Assembly: GCA_964006375.1 (NCBI GenBank)
Contig: OZ023265.1
Span: 170,268,533-170,332,532 of the forward strand
DNA: 64,000 bases
Source of the DNA: Tillus elongatus
Lineage: Eukaryota; Arthropoda; Insecta; Coleoptera; Cleridae
Direction: 5' to 3'
The notes below the pieces were generated by a model. That model was not told the origin of the DNA, made no database searches, and saw only the letters and a list, made by a program, of their open reading frames with translations. This document shows, one piece after another, positions 1 through 13,990 of the stretch. A program made the translations under genes and the position numbers. Each line of letters starts with the position of its first letter. Within the stretch, counting starts at the first letter, position 1.

Positions 1-182
1 GTTTTAACAATCTGGTTAGTATTTATAGATTTTAGTGAATTAAGCTAAATTCGTCACACCAGACAATTCTGATTAATGTAATAATATGTGGAGTGTAGAG
101 TTAAAAATATGCAACTATAGGTAAATAGAGACGTAGATATATTTTCCATGCCCTCTCGTCTCACCTGCGCCCAGCCTCTCTT

Positions 183-308
183 TTAGTGAATTTTTATATT
201 AAAAAAATTCACTAATAGAGAGGTATCGATGGTGAGACTTTGCAAAAATTCTTTCAAATGAGCGCGATTTAGGACCCCATATCCGGGGTCAGTTTCAATT
301 TTTATATG

Positions 309-382
<74 letters not shown>

Positions 383-797
383 CTGATAGCCCAAAAAATA
401 ATTAACCGATTTCAATTAAACTCGGCAAGTGCCTTTCTTTTATTAATGGCTTGGATGAGTTCGTTAGGCAGGAAAATGGGACGGGTTTTTCCGGGAAAAT
501 TGAGTTTTCTTTCAAAAAAAAAAATTTTCTCCGAAAATAACAAAGCTGTTTTAATGAAATTTACTATATATGTTGCCTTGGGGGAGGACTTACTAAGTAG
601 CAAAATTCAACTTTCTCAGTTTATAGAAAATTGAGTTATTCAAATTTTAAATTTTCTTTTGAAACAATTTTTTTCTCCAACAATTACAAAGTTATTTTAA
701 TGAAATTTGGTGGATATCTTGTCCTAGGAAATACCTTACTACCTACAAAAATTAAACTTTCTAAGATTATAGAAAACTGAGTTAATCTAATTTTTAT
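183..797 (+). mobile_element. HINE-like element, subfamily 2, 3' end missing
   Basis: It starts TAGTGAATTTTT with a hairpin partner AAAATTCACTA, followed by GAGAGGTATCGATGGTGAGA, the marker of subfamily 2. (AT)n lies at 309-378, then the conserved block CGATTTCAATTAAACT...TTAATGGCTTGGATGAGTTC. The terminal stem-loop is absent. The 12 bases before it (CCCAGCCTCTCT) resemble the last bases of another copy (28486-28500), suggesting a head-to-tail array. Confidence 0.7.
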
Positions 798-799
798 AG

Positions 800-1170
800 C
801 TCACTGCAGTGTTAAAATCAATGGTATTTTCCTCACTATTTTAAACACGTGGGTGGGGGACTGACCGAATTCATTCCCAGTTGCTATTGATACACTCATA
901 TTCTCTGAATATGTTAGAATACGTGGTATCTACTTCATTCCAAGTCACTATTAACCGACTATTTATGAAATCAAATAAGTAAATTAAATCGATTGTCATA
1001 AAATATGTAGTGTATTAAGACTAAGGGAAAAAGAAATAAAACATATATAACTGTGCACATTTTGATTATATTTTAGGGTGTGCGGCGCACACCTAGCTCA
1101 CTAGGAGAAATCGCCATTGCTTGAGAGAGGTATTGTCACAGCATAATATCTTATTAAAGTTCATTTGTAA
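800..1170. other. No gene recognised
   Basis: This is AT-rich sequence between two repeat copies. No open frame, splice-compatible exon or known repeat was recognised. Confidence 0.5.
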
Positions 1171-1171
1171 A

Positions 1172-1189
1172 TAGGTTTAATTTTTATAT

Positions 1190-1277
<88 letters not shown>

Positions 1278-1728
1278 CTCAAAAAATAATTAACTGATTT
1301 CGATGAAACTTGGCAAGTGCCTTTGTTTTATTAATGGCTTGGATGAGTTCGTTATCCATAAAAATCGGACGGGGTTTCCCGGAAAAATTAATGAGTTTTT
1401 TTTCGAAATTTTTTTTCTCCGAAAGTAACAAAGCTGTTTTAATGAAATTTACTATATATGTTGCCTCAGGAGAGATCTTACCACGTACCAACATTCAACT
1501 TTTTAGGTTTAGAGAAAATTGAGTTATTCAAATTTTTAATTTTCTTTCGAAAAAAAATTTTTTCTTCGAAAATTACAAATTTATTTTAATGAAATTTTGT
1601 GGATATCTTGCCTTAGGAAAGACCTTACTACGTATTAAAATTAAACTCTATAAGTTTATAGAAAATTGAGTTATTTAAATTTGAAGCATTTAATAAAAAA
1701 TTACTACCATAACGCACTTGCTGCGTCC
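1172..1728 (+). mobile_element. HINE-like element, subfamily 2, 5' end missing
   Basis: It contains TTTAATTTTTATATG, (AT)n at 1193-1275 and the same downstream block as the copy at 183-797. It ends in ATTACTACCATAACGCACTT and the stem-loop at 1712-1726 (ACGCA/TGCGT). It stops 68 bp before gene A exon 1797-2099. Confidence 0.72.
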
Positions 1729-1796
1729 CGAGTTTTTTACAGCATCGTCAAGCAACAGCAATAAAGGCATCTATATGCAGATATGTATTTTTTTAG

Positions 1797-2099
1797 ATTG
1801 TCTCACAGCCTATTATAGATGTTAACAACTATCCCCCAGTATTTTACAATGATTCGTACACAATTCTGGTGCCAAAAGTAATACCAGCTGAAACAAACAT
1901 TGTAGGCTACTTAAAAGATCCTATTCAAGTAGAAGATGGAGATTATTCTAATTACAATATATCATTTGAAATTGAACCCAAAGATTTTAATGTTAAATTG
2001 GAAGTTGTGCAAGCGGACTATAAAACTATATACATCCCAATGTTAGTATCGAAAAGAAATATGACAATGAAGAATGCCACGTACTTGCTCAGTGCCACC
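1797..2099 (+). CDS. Gene A, internal exon: cadherin-type repeat
   Basis: This 303-nt exon is phase 0 at both ends, between an AG acceptor (1795-1796) and a GTAAGT donor at 2100. It reads open for 101 codons. Near its start is DVNNYPPVFYNDSY, the cadherin inter-repeat motif (DxNDNxPxF..Y), followed by IQVEDGDYSNYNISFEI, which matches the V.D.D....N..I.Y.I part of a repeat. It ends in LLSAT, which completes a cadherin-like A-x-D-x-G motif with the DTG that opens the next exon. Upstream exons must lie before the window. The paralogous exon in gene B is 28571-28867, with the same phases and similar motifs. Function is inferred only as an extracellular adhesion-type or binding domain. Confidence 0.82.
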
Positions 2100-2621
2100 G
2101 TAAGTATCTTGTAAAATTTTCATTTATTATTATGTACATTATTACAATAGTTTAATATTTTCTTAAAAGATCTAATAACATACTTAATATTTACAACCCA
2201 TTTCATACCTTTGAGTGTCAATTACTTATTTCTGCGATCTGGTTTGGAAGGGCAACTTTTGGATAAACGACCTATGATTTGCTCTCTACCCCGGCAACGA
2301 TGTGTATGTTTGGTGGGGTCACAAATGGAGGAGTATATTTCAATGTCCTACCGAGTCAAGCCGATTCTTCTCTAGTAAACTCTGAGGAAGCAAAATGCCC
2401 TATAGTTTCAGCAACTTGCGGCGAGTAAATGCTAAAGGTTTGTGGTTCTGGTGGTGGTGGTAGACAAAAGGTGGTATGGCCTCGACTGTGTTGTAATTAG
2501 GACCAGATTTTTTTTATTTCTCTTTTGAAGTCTAAAGTTTTTTTACCCTAATTATTTAGTTTTAATAACATAGATATAAGCTTTACATCTTAGATAAACA
2601 AATAAATTGATTCACACTATT

Positions 2622-2753
2622 ATAGTGAATTTTCGTAGAAAAAATTCACTAATGGGGAGATCCCGACTTTTGAATTTTGAAAAAAATTTTACAAATGAGC
2701 GCGAACTAGGACCCCTAGAACCCATATCCAGTGTCAGTTCCAATTTATATATG

Positions 2754-2830
<77 letters not shown>

Positions 2831-3078
2831 ACACCGATAACTCAAAAAATAATGGGCCGATTTTGATAAAATTTGGTATGTTTTCATTCGAAAACAAAAT
2901 TTATCTCAAAAAATAAAAAAGCTATGATAACCAAATTTGGTAGGTAGGTTAATGATATAAAAAGTAAACTATGCACAAAAATTTAGATTCATATATTACA
3001 AGAAAAAAAAGTTATAATAAAATATTTGGTGTCAGATCATTTCTATGAAAATTCACTACCATAACGCACTTGCTGCGT
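2622..3078 (+). mobile_element. HINE-like element, complete short form
   Basis: This is a good reference copy (457 bp). It has the 5' AGTGAATTTTC/AAAATTCACTA hairpin, the block ending CCATATCCAGTGTCAG, (AT)n 2755-2817, the block TCACACCGATAACTCAAAAA, the subterminal repeat GAAAATTCACT (inverse of the 5' end) and the stem-loop ACGCACTTGCTGCGT. There is no coding capacity; it lies in intron 2100-6988 of gene A. Confidence 0.75.
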
Positions 3079-3359
3079 CTTTGTTTTATTGTATGTAGAA
3101 CTACTGTTTCGTTGAAGTTCTCAGCTTTGTCAAATACAGAATAAAAGTAAGATTTTAAGAATATCATATTTACATGTTTGTGGTTCAACTAACATTGTTT
3201 TGACATTTAAGGTGTTTAATTTATTCGGAAGTTTTGTTGCAATAACCTCCAACATTCGTTGCTGAAAGTTAAAAGTTGCTTTGATTTGTAATTATTGTTC
3301 TAGTTTAAGTGATTTTTGTCTAGCTACATTGTAAATGGATGTTTTTATTGTGATATTTT

Positions 3360-3995
3360 GGATTTTTATCTCCGTAAATAACAAAGTAAGGGCAACCGAA
3401 TTTGGTAAGCGGATTTTTATAAATAAAAGTAAGTTATTTACCAAAACTTAGCTCTGTAAGTTAAAAGACAAAAAATTTATAGGCATTTAAAGAAAACAAA
3501 ATTGGGTTTTCCCTCAAAACGTCAAAGTCGCGATTTAAAACCTCAAAATTGACAACACTTAGGCAAATAACCTAATACGGGTTATGTAAAAAAAAATCGC
3601 AAGAAGAATGGTTTACAAACACTGAAGCCTTAGCTTCAAACGTCATTGTCCTTCATTTTACTATAATATTTCCAAAAAAATTATTTAAAATAGACCCTTT
3701 CATTGATGATTTGGCATTAGTTTTAACCATGGGGTTTATCGTTTGATGGTATATAATTTTTGGAGAATTTTCGTAAAAAAATCAGTAAAGTTCAATAAAT
3801 CCGTTATTATACAAGATACGAAAAAAATTGTACACATTAATTATAGGGTGTCTTGAGCTACATCTTAGAAACTTATTTTTACTATCACAGGCTGGCCCAT
3901 AAATCTTGTGGTGATACAAGTTCTCTTTTTTTTAATCGAACACGCCTTATGTTATTGCATTTTTGCATTTTCCATCAAAATATAATGCATATTTT
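3360..3995 (+). mobile_element. HINE-like element, internal fragment of the long form
   Basis: It corresponds to the extra internal segment of the long elements at 4144-5482 and 10384-11798: TATCTCCGTAAATAACAAAG, CAAAGTCGCGATTT, CCTTCATTTTACT and GGGTGTCTTGAGC recur in the same order. Both ends and the (AT)n tract are missing. Confidence 0.65.
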
Positions 3996-4143
3996 GTATT
4001 AATTTGTATGATTTATGACTTGTCTGCTTTACAATTATTGTAACTAATGGAACAAATTAATATTATGATTATTATATGATTGGCTCTCTGTTATTATTTT
4101 TGTGGTTTTTTTAGAGGTGATTCTGCTTGGTGTTTTACATTTT

Positions 4144-5482
<1,339 letters not shown>

Positions 5483-5584
5483 AGACTTTTTTTATATTCA
5501 ACAAAGCAAATTTGAGAACATCCTTCTCTTCAGTTTATAAATATATGAAAGTATAAACCATATATAACACCAGTAGTAAAAGTT

Positions 5585-5948
<364 letters not shown>

Positions 5949-5950
5949 GA

Positions 5951-6232
5951 CTTTTAGTGAATTTTCTTCAAAAAAATGTCGCATGAAGAGTGTTTTACAA
6001 ACCCTTAAGTTTCAACATCAACCGTCATTGTCCTTCATTTTACTATAATATTTACAAAAATTCATTTCAAATAGACACTTTCTCTGATGCTTTGGCAGTA
6101 GTTATAGCTATAGAGTTTATGGGTTAATAGTCTATATTTTGGAGTGAATTTTCGTAGAAAAAATGCTCTCTTGAGGAGACCGCGACTTTTGAATTGATTT
6201 CTTCAAACCAACGCGAACTAGGCCGTTGTAAT
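5951..6232 (+). mobile_element. Rearranged HINE-like fragment
   Basis: AGTGAATTTTCTTC joins directly to the internal long-form segment (CCGTCATTGTCCTTCATTTT) and then to a second 5' block (AGTGAATTTTCGTAGAAAAA...GGAGACCGCGACTTTTGAA). There is no (AT)n and no 3' end. Confidence 0.55.
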
Positions 6233-6988
6233 TAGGATTGAAAAAAAGAAAATGTATCTTTTTTTACGTTTCACGAAGACTTGAACCAGTGGAAGTCAAG
6301 AAAAATATACCTAATCTGAAAAATAGTCATATTTTTATGTCACAATTACAATAAATAAGAACATTCTTGAAAGCTCCTACTTTAAAGTTTCATTTGACAT
6401 TTCTGAATACAATTTACCAACTACTTGCATATTATAAAAATGTTAACGTAGATAATCCTATTAAATTAATTATTGCTTATTTGATATGTGCAAAAAATGT
6501 AAAAAATTGAAAAATAATTGAAATAACTCGAAAACGATGAATTTTTTTTCACAAACATGCATTGAAATCCGATAAAAACTGCAAAAATACAATAATATAA
6601 GGAGTGTTCGCAAAAAAATGAAAATTTTCTTTAAGAAAATTCACTAAATCTGTGTTATAACCCGAATTTACAATAATTAAATTTTGAATTATTAAATAAT
6701 TAATCCAGGAAAGTTTGTTGACCTGTCTATGTCATAAAAACAGGTAGTTCCGAGTCGATACCGTTTACCTGTGGATACACAATGGTTCATTCAACACGGA
6801 GTAGATATTGAAATTGACAAAGCTGAGAACTTCAGCGTAACTGCAGTTATACGTTCAATAAAATAGTTTAAATCAATTTGTTAATTTATCTAAGTTAACA
6901 ATGGACCTACATCAAGTATCGGCCTGCACAATATCATATTTAAATTATTTTTTCATAGCTTGTTTATTTATACTTTTGATATTTTCAG
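6233..6988. other. Intron sequence, with half of a foldback repeat
   Basis: AT-rich intron. At 6812-6897, AACTGCAGTTATACGTTCAA and TAAATCAATTTGTTAATTTA match the right arm of the foldback repeat at 23258-23432. The rest shows no gene. Confidence 0.5.
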
Positions 6989-7199
6989 GATACAGGTAAT
7001 ATCCCGCACTCTCTAACGACAACGATTAAATTGTATATAGTACAGAAAAATTTACATACTGATTACACATTGGAATTTTCACAATCTTTATATGCATACG
7101 TATATAAAATTGACGAAAACAGCAAACCCTACTTAATTACGAATAAAACTATATCAGTTTTAAGCGATGATGCCAACCTTATCGTATATTTCGACAGAG
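6989..7199 (+). CDS. Gene A, internal exon: cadherin-type half-repeats
   Basis: This 211-nt exon (phase 0 in, phase 1 out) follows ATTTTCAG and ends before GTAATT. It begins DTGNIPHSLTTTIKLYIV, the end of a cadherin repeat (D.G....L..T..I.I.V), and continues into the start of the next repeat (DYTLEFSQSLYAYVYKI). The gene B exon 33576-33786 has exactly the same length and phases and starts DSGTVNGPLSSTATLVINV. The intron before it (2100-6988) is filled mostly with HINE-like repeats. Confidence 0.8.
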
Positions 7200-7744
7200 G
7201 TAATTATATTTTTTTATAATTAACACTTTTTTTAAAGTACTACATTCGTAAATAAACAATTTTCTCTTCCTAGAGAACTGAAAAGCTAAAATAAATGTTT
7301 TTTACATTTTAAAATGATGTGGCTAAAAAATGTCACACCTGTAAGTTTAAAAAATGTTTTATTTATTATGACGTGGATCTCGATACTGGAAAAAGTGATT
7401 CGATACCCAAGTCACAAGTAATAAAAAAATTATAGAATCTGCTAGTATATTTATATTACTAACTAATTTATTCTATTTTAAAAACAGTAAGGCTCGCTAA
7501 TGCAATTAGCACAGGTCAATATAGATGGTTGTTTAAGCTGTAAACCCCACATAGTCCAAATGTGTAAAAAATTTCTTCAGCCATCTACTCAATTCGTATA
7601 ATAAGACACATCATAGATGAAATCTTTGCAAGAATTACCTACCGCGCTCACATTCAAGAATTGCAACCTATGGGGTGGGGATCCTCACCACATGCAGAGC
7701 ATGTCTTTTTGCAACAGAAAAGAGTCACCAGAGCGATTGCTAAC

Positions 7745-8155
7745 GTTGTTTTTTTTCCTTAGGGCTCGTCCGCGTTTTTGCCGCCCCGATAGCACCGCAG
7801 CCTTTGGCTTATTGTGCAAGCCCTTTGTCTTTTCTACTCCACCTATTCCAAAATCACTGTGCCTCGAACTAGTCTGCACAGCAATTGGTAGGGAGAAGTT
7901 TTATATTGCTCTGTCTCCAGTCTAGGCTGTCCGTAGATCAGTTGTCTTTTGCCGTCCAGAGCTTTACACTCGCACAAGATGTGTTGTGCTGATTCCTGCC
8001 CCTCGCCGCAGAGTCTGCATGCGAGGTCCCCCTCGAACCGCCCCATTTAATGCAGGTGTTTCTTGACAGCCATGTGTTCCGTCAAGAGTCCTGTTATGTT
8101 CCTGAACTGTCCTCTGCTAAGATTTAGCAGCTCCACAGCTCTCTTTGAACTGGGA
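7745..8155 (-). pseudogene. Non-LTR retrotransposon, C-terminal fragment with zinc knuckle
   Basis: On the minus strand a relic reads LSRGQFRNITGLLTEHMA, then FEGDLACRLCGEGQESAQHI and LCECKAL, the CxxC...H...C knuckle that closes the RNase H end of many insect LINE ORF2 proteins. It has an in-frame stop just before FEGD. The 3' tail runs through a GC-rich segment (GGACGAGCCCTAAGG) to an A-rich end near 7748. The same tail occurs at 49395-49438. Confidence 0.65.
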
Positions 8156-8184
8156 TCCCCAATTAGTGTCTTGATTGCTAACAT

Positions 8185-8398
8185 TACTAAGGACCGCAGT
8201 TGTAGAGAACTATTCCAGAGGTATAAAATATTTACTCTACCAGCAAGTTATATAATTACTTGTATTCTTTACATTTATGACAATCAAGCCAGTTTTATCC
8301 CCCGCGGACAAATTCACAGTTACGAACCTAGAGGTAGAAGTCAGTTTGTCATTCCTCATCACAAAATAAACCGCACGCAGAAGAGCCGCCATGGGTAA
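8185..8398 (+). pseudogene. LINE reverse transcriptase, C-terminal fragment
   Basis: It reads DRSCRELFQRYKIFTLPASY, then NQASFIPRGQIHSYEPRGRS and ends at the (AAT)n run. It aligns by eye with the C-terminal part of the neighbouring minus-strand element (CRTLFTKTGILTIFSAYILE; YHEYGTRGRQNISIPYHRRK), so it is a relative in opposite orientation, cut by that element's insertion. Confidence 0.55.
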
Positions 8399-8417
8399 TA
8401 ATAATAATAATAATAAT
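8396..8417 (+). repeat. (AAT)n, 3' tail of the minus-strand LINE
   Basis: About seven AAT units at the boundary of the two opposed LINE fragments; it forms the (ATT)n tail of the minus-strand element. Confidence 0.7.
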
Positions 8418-9805
8418 ATTTATTCTGGCAAAAATTACACAGCCTTGTCAAACAAATACCAAATATAAGACTATAGAACTAAAATTGTGAAATAAACATC
8501 AAAAACAAACAAAAATACAAAATACAAAAGAAACAAATTTACACACATAAAAAAAATGGCATCTTATGTTGTCTCTAGTGGCTCTACTCTATCCACTCAA
8601 TGTCCATATTGAGGTATTCACTTAAAGAATAAAATGCATACTTCATAAGAGTGTTTTTCACATTTCTCCTAAATTCTCGCTTATGTTTTGATCTTATATT
8701 CTGGGGGATTTTATTGAAGAACTTGACACCCCAGCAATTCACCCCGGTTTCAGCTCTTTTTCTTCTATGATAAGGAATGGATATGTTCTGTCTGCCTCGG
8801 GTACCATATTCGTGGTAATCACCGTTTTGGTTGTAGTCCTCTTGATGTTGGTAAGTATATAAAACACTTTCCAAAATATATGCTGAAAAGATGGTAAGTA
8901 TGCCTGTCTTCGTGAATAAGGTTCTACAACTTGTACGGCTGTCTACAGAACAGATTATTCTTACTGCAGCTTTCTGTTGCAGAAATATTTCAGACACTCC
9001 AGGGCTACTCCCCCATATTAGGATACCATAGGTAGCCCTACTTTGGAAACATGCATGATAAGCTGTCAACACTGTCTGGTAATTACTGATGTTCATCAGA
9101 CGCCTCAACAGATACAGACACGACGCCAATGTGCCTTGGAGCTTTTCAATGTGCATTGACCAGCGAAAATCTGATTGTATATATACACCAAGAAATTTCA
9201 CAGATTGTTTTTGTCTTGGTTGCGTTTGGTGGGAGCTGATATTCAAGACTTTTGTTTTGTTTACATTGAGTTTCAGTCTATTATTTCTAAACCATTCTCC
9301 TGCTTCCGACATTGTGATATTTATTCTCTCATTAAGTTCAGCTTCATTTCTGCCAATGTTAACAAATGAGGTATCGTCTGCATAGAGAGAAACTGCATCA
9401 GACGAAACGTTCTCTGGAAGATCATTTGTGTATATAATGAATAGGAGAGGCCCTATCAGCGAACCCTGAGGTATACCGCATGTTTGTGTCTGCCAACTCG
9501 AGTACTGTTCATTTAGCTTCACTCTTTGGTATCGGTTGGTAAGGTATGACTTAAAGAGCCTCAGTGGCAAACCCCTAATGCCATAGTGTTCCAATTTGGT
9601 TAGTAATATCTCATGTGATACTGTGTCAAATGCCTTATGTAAATCACAATATATGCATTGTGCCATATTGCCAGAGTCCAGCGCCTCACTTAATTTATTT
9701 GTTGTGTTTACCAGCGCAGTGACTGTTGATTTACCTCCTCGAAAGCCATGAAGCTCCTCACTGAGAAAACCTTTTGCTTCTAAATATTCTTCAAGTATAC
9801 TAGTG
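8396..9805 (-). pseudogene. 5'-truncated non-LTR retrotransposon (reverse transcriptase)
   Basis: The longest retroelement frame is 9666-8584 (360 codons), and homology extends upstream to about 9805 (FLSEELHGFRGGKSTVTALV). Visible motifs are YCDLHKAFDTVSHEIL, CGIPQGSLIGPLLFI and YADDTS (catalytic YADD), then the thumb and a C-terminal region, ending EYLNMDIEWIE with a stop. The endonuclease domain is missing. On the element's own strand a 3' UTR of about 165 nt ends in (ATT)n (+ strand 8396-8417), a tail typical of CR1/L2/I-like LINEs. The RT frame is intact from 9666, so this copy is relatively young. It lies in intron 7200-11859 of gene A. Confidence 0.8.
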
Positions 9806-10180
9806 TTAGGTTTTTTAATTCACTTCCAGCAGTGGTTTGTCTGAAAGACAGTTTGCATTTGTGTCAAAAAGAAAATTAATACAGAGACCTATATATTCAA
9901 TTGAAGAATTTAATTTTTAATTAACTATTGTATGTTTTTGTTAACTAATTTCATATTTTGTTTCTATTTTATGTATATTGTCACCTACTCTTTGTCGTGT
10001 GTAAGTCCATTAAACAATTATTTTATTTGTTACGAACCCTGTAAATGTTGATGGTTAAATAAATCTTATGTTGTGTTATACATTGTAGAACAGCCAAATG
10101 TATATTCTGCATCGAAAATAATATAGTGCCAACTTTGGCAAACTTACATCCTGATCGAGCAAACCCACAAACTTCAGCGA
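9806..10180. other. No gene recognised
   Basis: AT-rich intron DNA between a LINE and a transposase fragment; nothing recognisable. Confidence 0.5.
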
Positions 10181-10193
10181 ATGTGATATTGCC

Positions 10194-10350
10194 CTAGCAG
10201 GATGGATCACCAGCATATTAACAAATCAATGTCCGGCAGTACCTCGACTTAACATTTTCAAGTCGGTGGATAGAGAGGGGAGGATGGTAAGATTGGCCAG
10301 CACGATCACCCGATCTTATGCTATTAGACTTCTTCTTATGGGTATTGACG
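10194..10350 (+). pseudogene. IS630/Tc1-like transposase fragment
   Basis: The frame gives QDGSPAY, a stop, then RQYLDLTFSSRWIERGG and, after a frameshift, ARSPDLMLLDFFLW: the second catalytic Asp region (QDG.PAH) and the third (SPDL.P.DF) of IS630-like transposases. Both ends are missing; a HINE-like element starts 34 bp downstream. Confidence 0.6.
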
Positions 10351-10383
10351 ATGTGGAAGTAATATTGTTTCTCCTTTTGTAAT

Positions 10384-11798
<1,415 letters not shown>

Positions 11799-11859
11799 AA
11801 GACTTTTTCTTACCCCTGTTTAAATAAATTAGTAATAAGTTTATGTATATTTGTTCTAG

Positions 11860-12050
11860 ATTATGTGAATACTGAATATTTTGGCTTGGAATTAAACAAA
11901 AAATTAAGGACTGTGACATTAAGTCCCTACAAGATTCTACCGACGGAAATGTTAAAAGCAGGTGCTCCATTTTACCTTTCAGTTTGTGCCAAAGCATTAT
12001 ATTCTAACATACAAACTTGTTGTTCAATAAAAATATTTTTTGATCCATAA
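11860..12050 (+). CDS. Gene A, terminal exon with stop codon
   Basis: The acceptor is TTGTTCTAG at 11851-11859. Phase 1 joining with the G at 7199 gives DYVNTEYFGLELNKKL and an open frame to TAA at 12048-12050. It supplies the final ~63 residues and ends KIFFDP. Three cysteines (VCAKA, QTCC) lie in the last 25 residues. No hydrophobic membrane anchor or cytoplasmic tail is present, so the gene A product appears to be secreted or peripherally attached. A HINE-like element ends only 62 bp upstream, at 11798. The exon is the boundary of gene A; gene B starts 5.4 kb further on in the same orientation. Confidence 0.75.
12026..12031 (+). terminator. Polyadenylation signal AATAAA inside the last codons of gene A
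   Basis: AATAAA lies 16-22 nt before the TAA stop, and a T/G-rich stretch (TTTTCCGTGTTTTATT) follows the stop at 12051. Cleavage 10-30 nt after the hexamer would put the poly(A) site at or just after the stop codon, giving almost no 3' UTR. No other AATAAA is obvious in the next ~100 bp. Confidence 0.45.
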
Positions 12051-12267
12051 TTTTCCGTGTTTTATTATTTAAAGTAACTAATCCAGAAATGTTTATGTGC
12101 CTGCCGGCAATTAGAACACTATTTAAACTAGCCTACCTTTTAACTTAGCATCCACAACCTAAAGCCCAGTAAAAGTTTTAGCAAGAGTAAATGATGAAGA
12201 CAACTTTGTTGACGCAATGCGTATCCAGCGCACAACTACTGGTTTTAATTTTTAATGTTTTTAATGT

Positions 12268-12590
12268 GACTTTTTTATATTTCAACAACACACGACGAGG
12301 GCTTACAGCCTAAATACTGTCATACCGTGGGTGTCGACAAGAAGGAAAGAGGCAACTTGTTAATTCTGGACTTGAAGGTTTGGAGGTTCGGAGGAGAAGG
12401 AAAAACATGTGGCGGCAAGGAATTTCACAACTTGGAAGTCCTCGGGACAAAAGAGCAGGCATAACAAGATGTTCTATATCTGGTGACCTGGACAGTAAAA
12501 GGGTGCATTCGCTCTGTTCCCCTGGTAGATCTGTTGGGGGCAGCAGGTGAAGGAACTATGGAAGGAAGCTCCTCTGAGCAGTGCCCGTGC

Positions 12591-12672
<82 letters not shown>

Positions 12673-13430
12673 GAGAGAGAGAGAGAGAGAGAGGTCACCA
12701 ACGTCACGTCGGTGGGCAAGGGATGGCAGCCTTTGGGTAAGGGTAGCGTCACCAGGTAGCTCTGTTCTGAATGGAGTATAGCGAGTGTAGAAGCCGCAGT
12801 GGCACCCCAGATGTGGGGGCAGTATTCGAGATTAGGCCTTATTTGTAAAGTATATAAGGTATAGAGATTAGCTGGTGAAAAGTATTTGCGAGCCTGGAAG
12901 AAGAAACCTAAGTTCTTAGCAGCCGCTTCTGCAATTGATGTGACATGTTGGTGCCAATTGAGATTTCCATCCACAGAAACGCCAACAATTGAAAAGGCTC
13001 CATTACTTTGAATACATTGGTTGTTCATTGTGATGGGTCTAGGGCTGGTCTATCTCTTATAAGATATAAAGCAAGACTGAGATTTGGTGGAGCTGAATTG
13101 TACAAGATTTCTACTTCCCCAGTCTAATATTTTTTGGAGATCCACATAGACAGAACACTCCATGAGTCTGCGATCCTCATCTAATTGGGCTAAAGAGACA
13201 GGCTTATAATATTGTATATTTGAGTGGAGGGTGCTATAGTAGTCCGCGTAACTCTGAACTGGGTTGGATGTGCTAGAGAGGAGGTCATTGATGTGGAGAA
13301 GAAAGAAAGTTGGGGCTGAAGCTAAATCTTGAGGGACTCCTGCATTAATGGGATACAGTTTAGAGAAATGGCCATCCACGGCAACAGAAATTCTCCGGTT
13401 GGAGAGTAAATTTGTTGTCCAGGTACCTGT
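12268..13430 (-). pseudogene. Jockey-like LINE fragment (family J), interrupted by microsatellite
   Basis: The minus strand reads NLLSNRRISVAVDGHFSKLY, GVPQDLASAPTFFLLHINDL and YADYYSTLHS, then in another frame NLNWHQHVTSIAEAAAKNLG. Compared with the + copy at 60725-62104, GVPQG is GVPQD and YADD is disrupted. An (AT)n/(GA)n block at 12593-12691 replaces part of the C-terminal region. The 5' side is cut at about 13430 by a HINE-like 5' block. The 3' end (CAACACACGACGAGGGCTTA) matches the + copy. Confidence 0.75.
12593..12691. repeat. (AT)n then (GA)n microsatellite inside the LINE
   Basis: (AT)n 12593-12666 is followed by (GA)n to 12691, at the position where the related copy has a TATAGATATCTG / CTCTCTCTTTTATAG sequence (about 61761-61781). 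This suggests both tracts expanded from short seeds already in the LINE. Confidence 0.75.
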
Positions 13431-13718
13431 TTTTAGTGAGTTTTCATCAAGAAGATACACTAATCGAGATATATCGATGGTAAGACTTTTGGAGAATTCC
13501 TTCAAATGAGCGCCCATTAGGGCCCCTAGAACCCAAATCCAACGTTAGTTAAATAGATATTTTCGGAGACACAAAGATTTTCCGAAAGAAAACTCAAAAT
13601 TTTCTCAGAAAAGCTAGTCTAATTTTCCTGGCTAACGAACGTGTTCAAGCCACTTGCAAAACAAAGGTACCTACCAAATTTCATCAAAATCGGCCCATTA
13701 TTTTTTGAGTTATCGATA

Positions 13719-13813
<95 letters not shown>

Positions 13814-13912
13814 CCAACCGATAACTCAAAAATTACCTGACCAATGAAATAAAATTTTGGAAATCCTCTTCGTCTTGTTAATAGCTTGGATGAGTTCGTT
13901 CGACAGTTTTGA
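13431..13912. mobile_element. Chimeric HINE-like element with inverted halves
   Basis: A subfamily-2-like 5' block (+) at 13431-13555 joins an inverted downstream block (13556-13712, ends TTTTTTGAGTTATCGATACG), then (AT)n 13721-13808, then the same block in + orientation (CCAACCGATAACTCAAAAAT). The microsatellite is thus flanked by two opposed copies of one block. Confidence 0.6.
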
Positions 13913-13990
13913 CACTCAATTACTTTTAGAAAAAAAAACTGTTTAAAAACGCAATATATTTTAAATTACTAGAAGTATTAAACTAAGACG

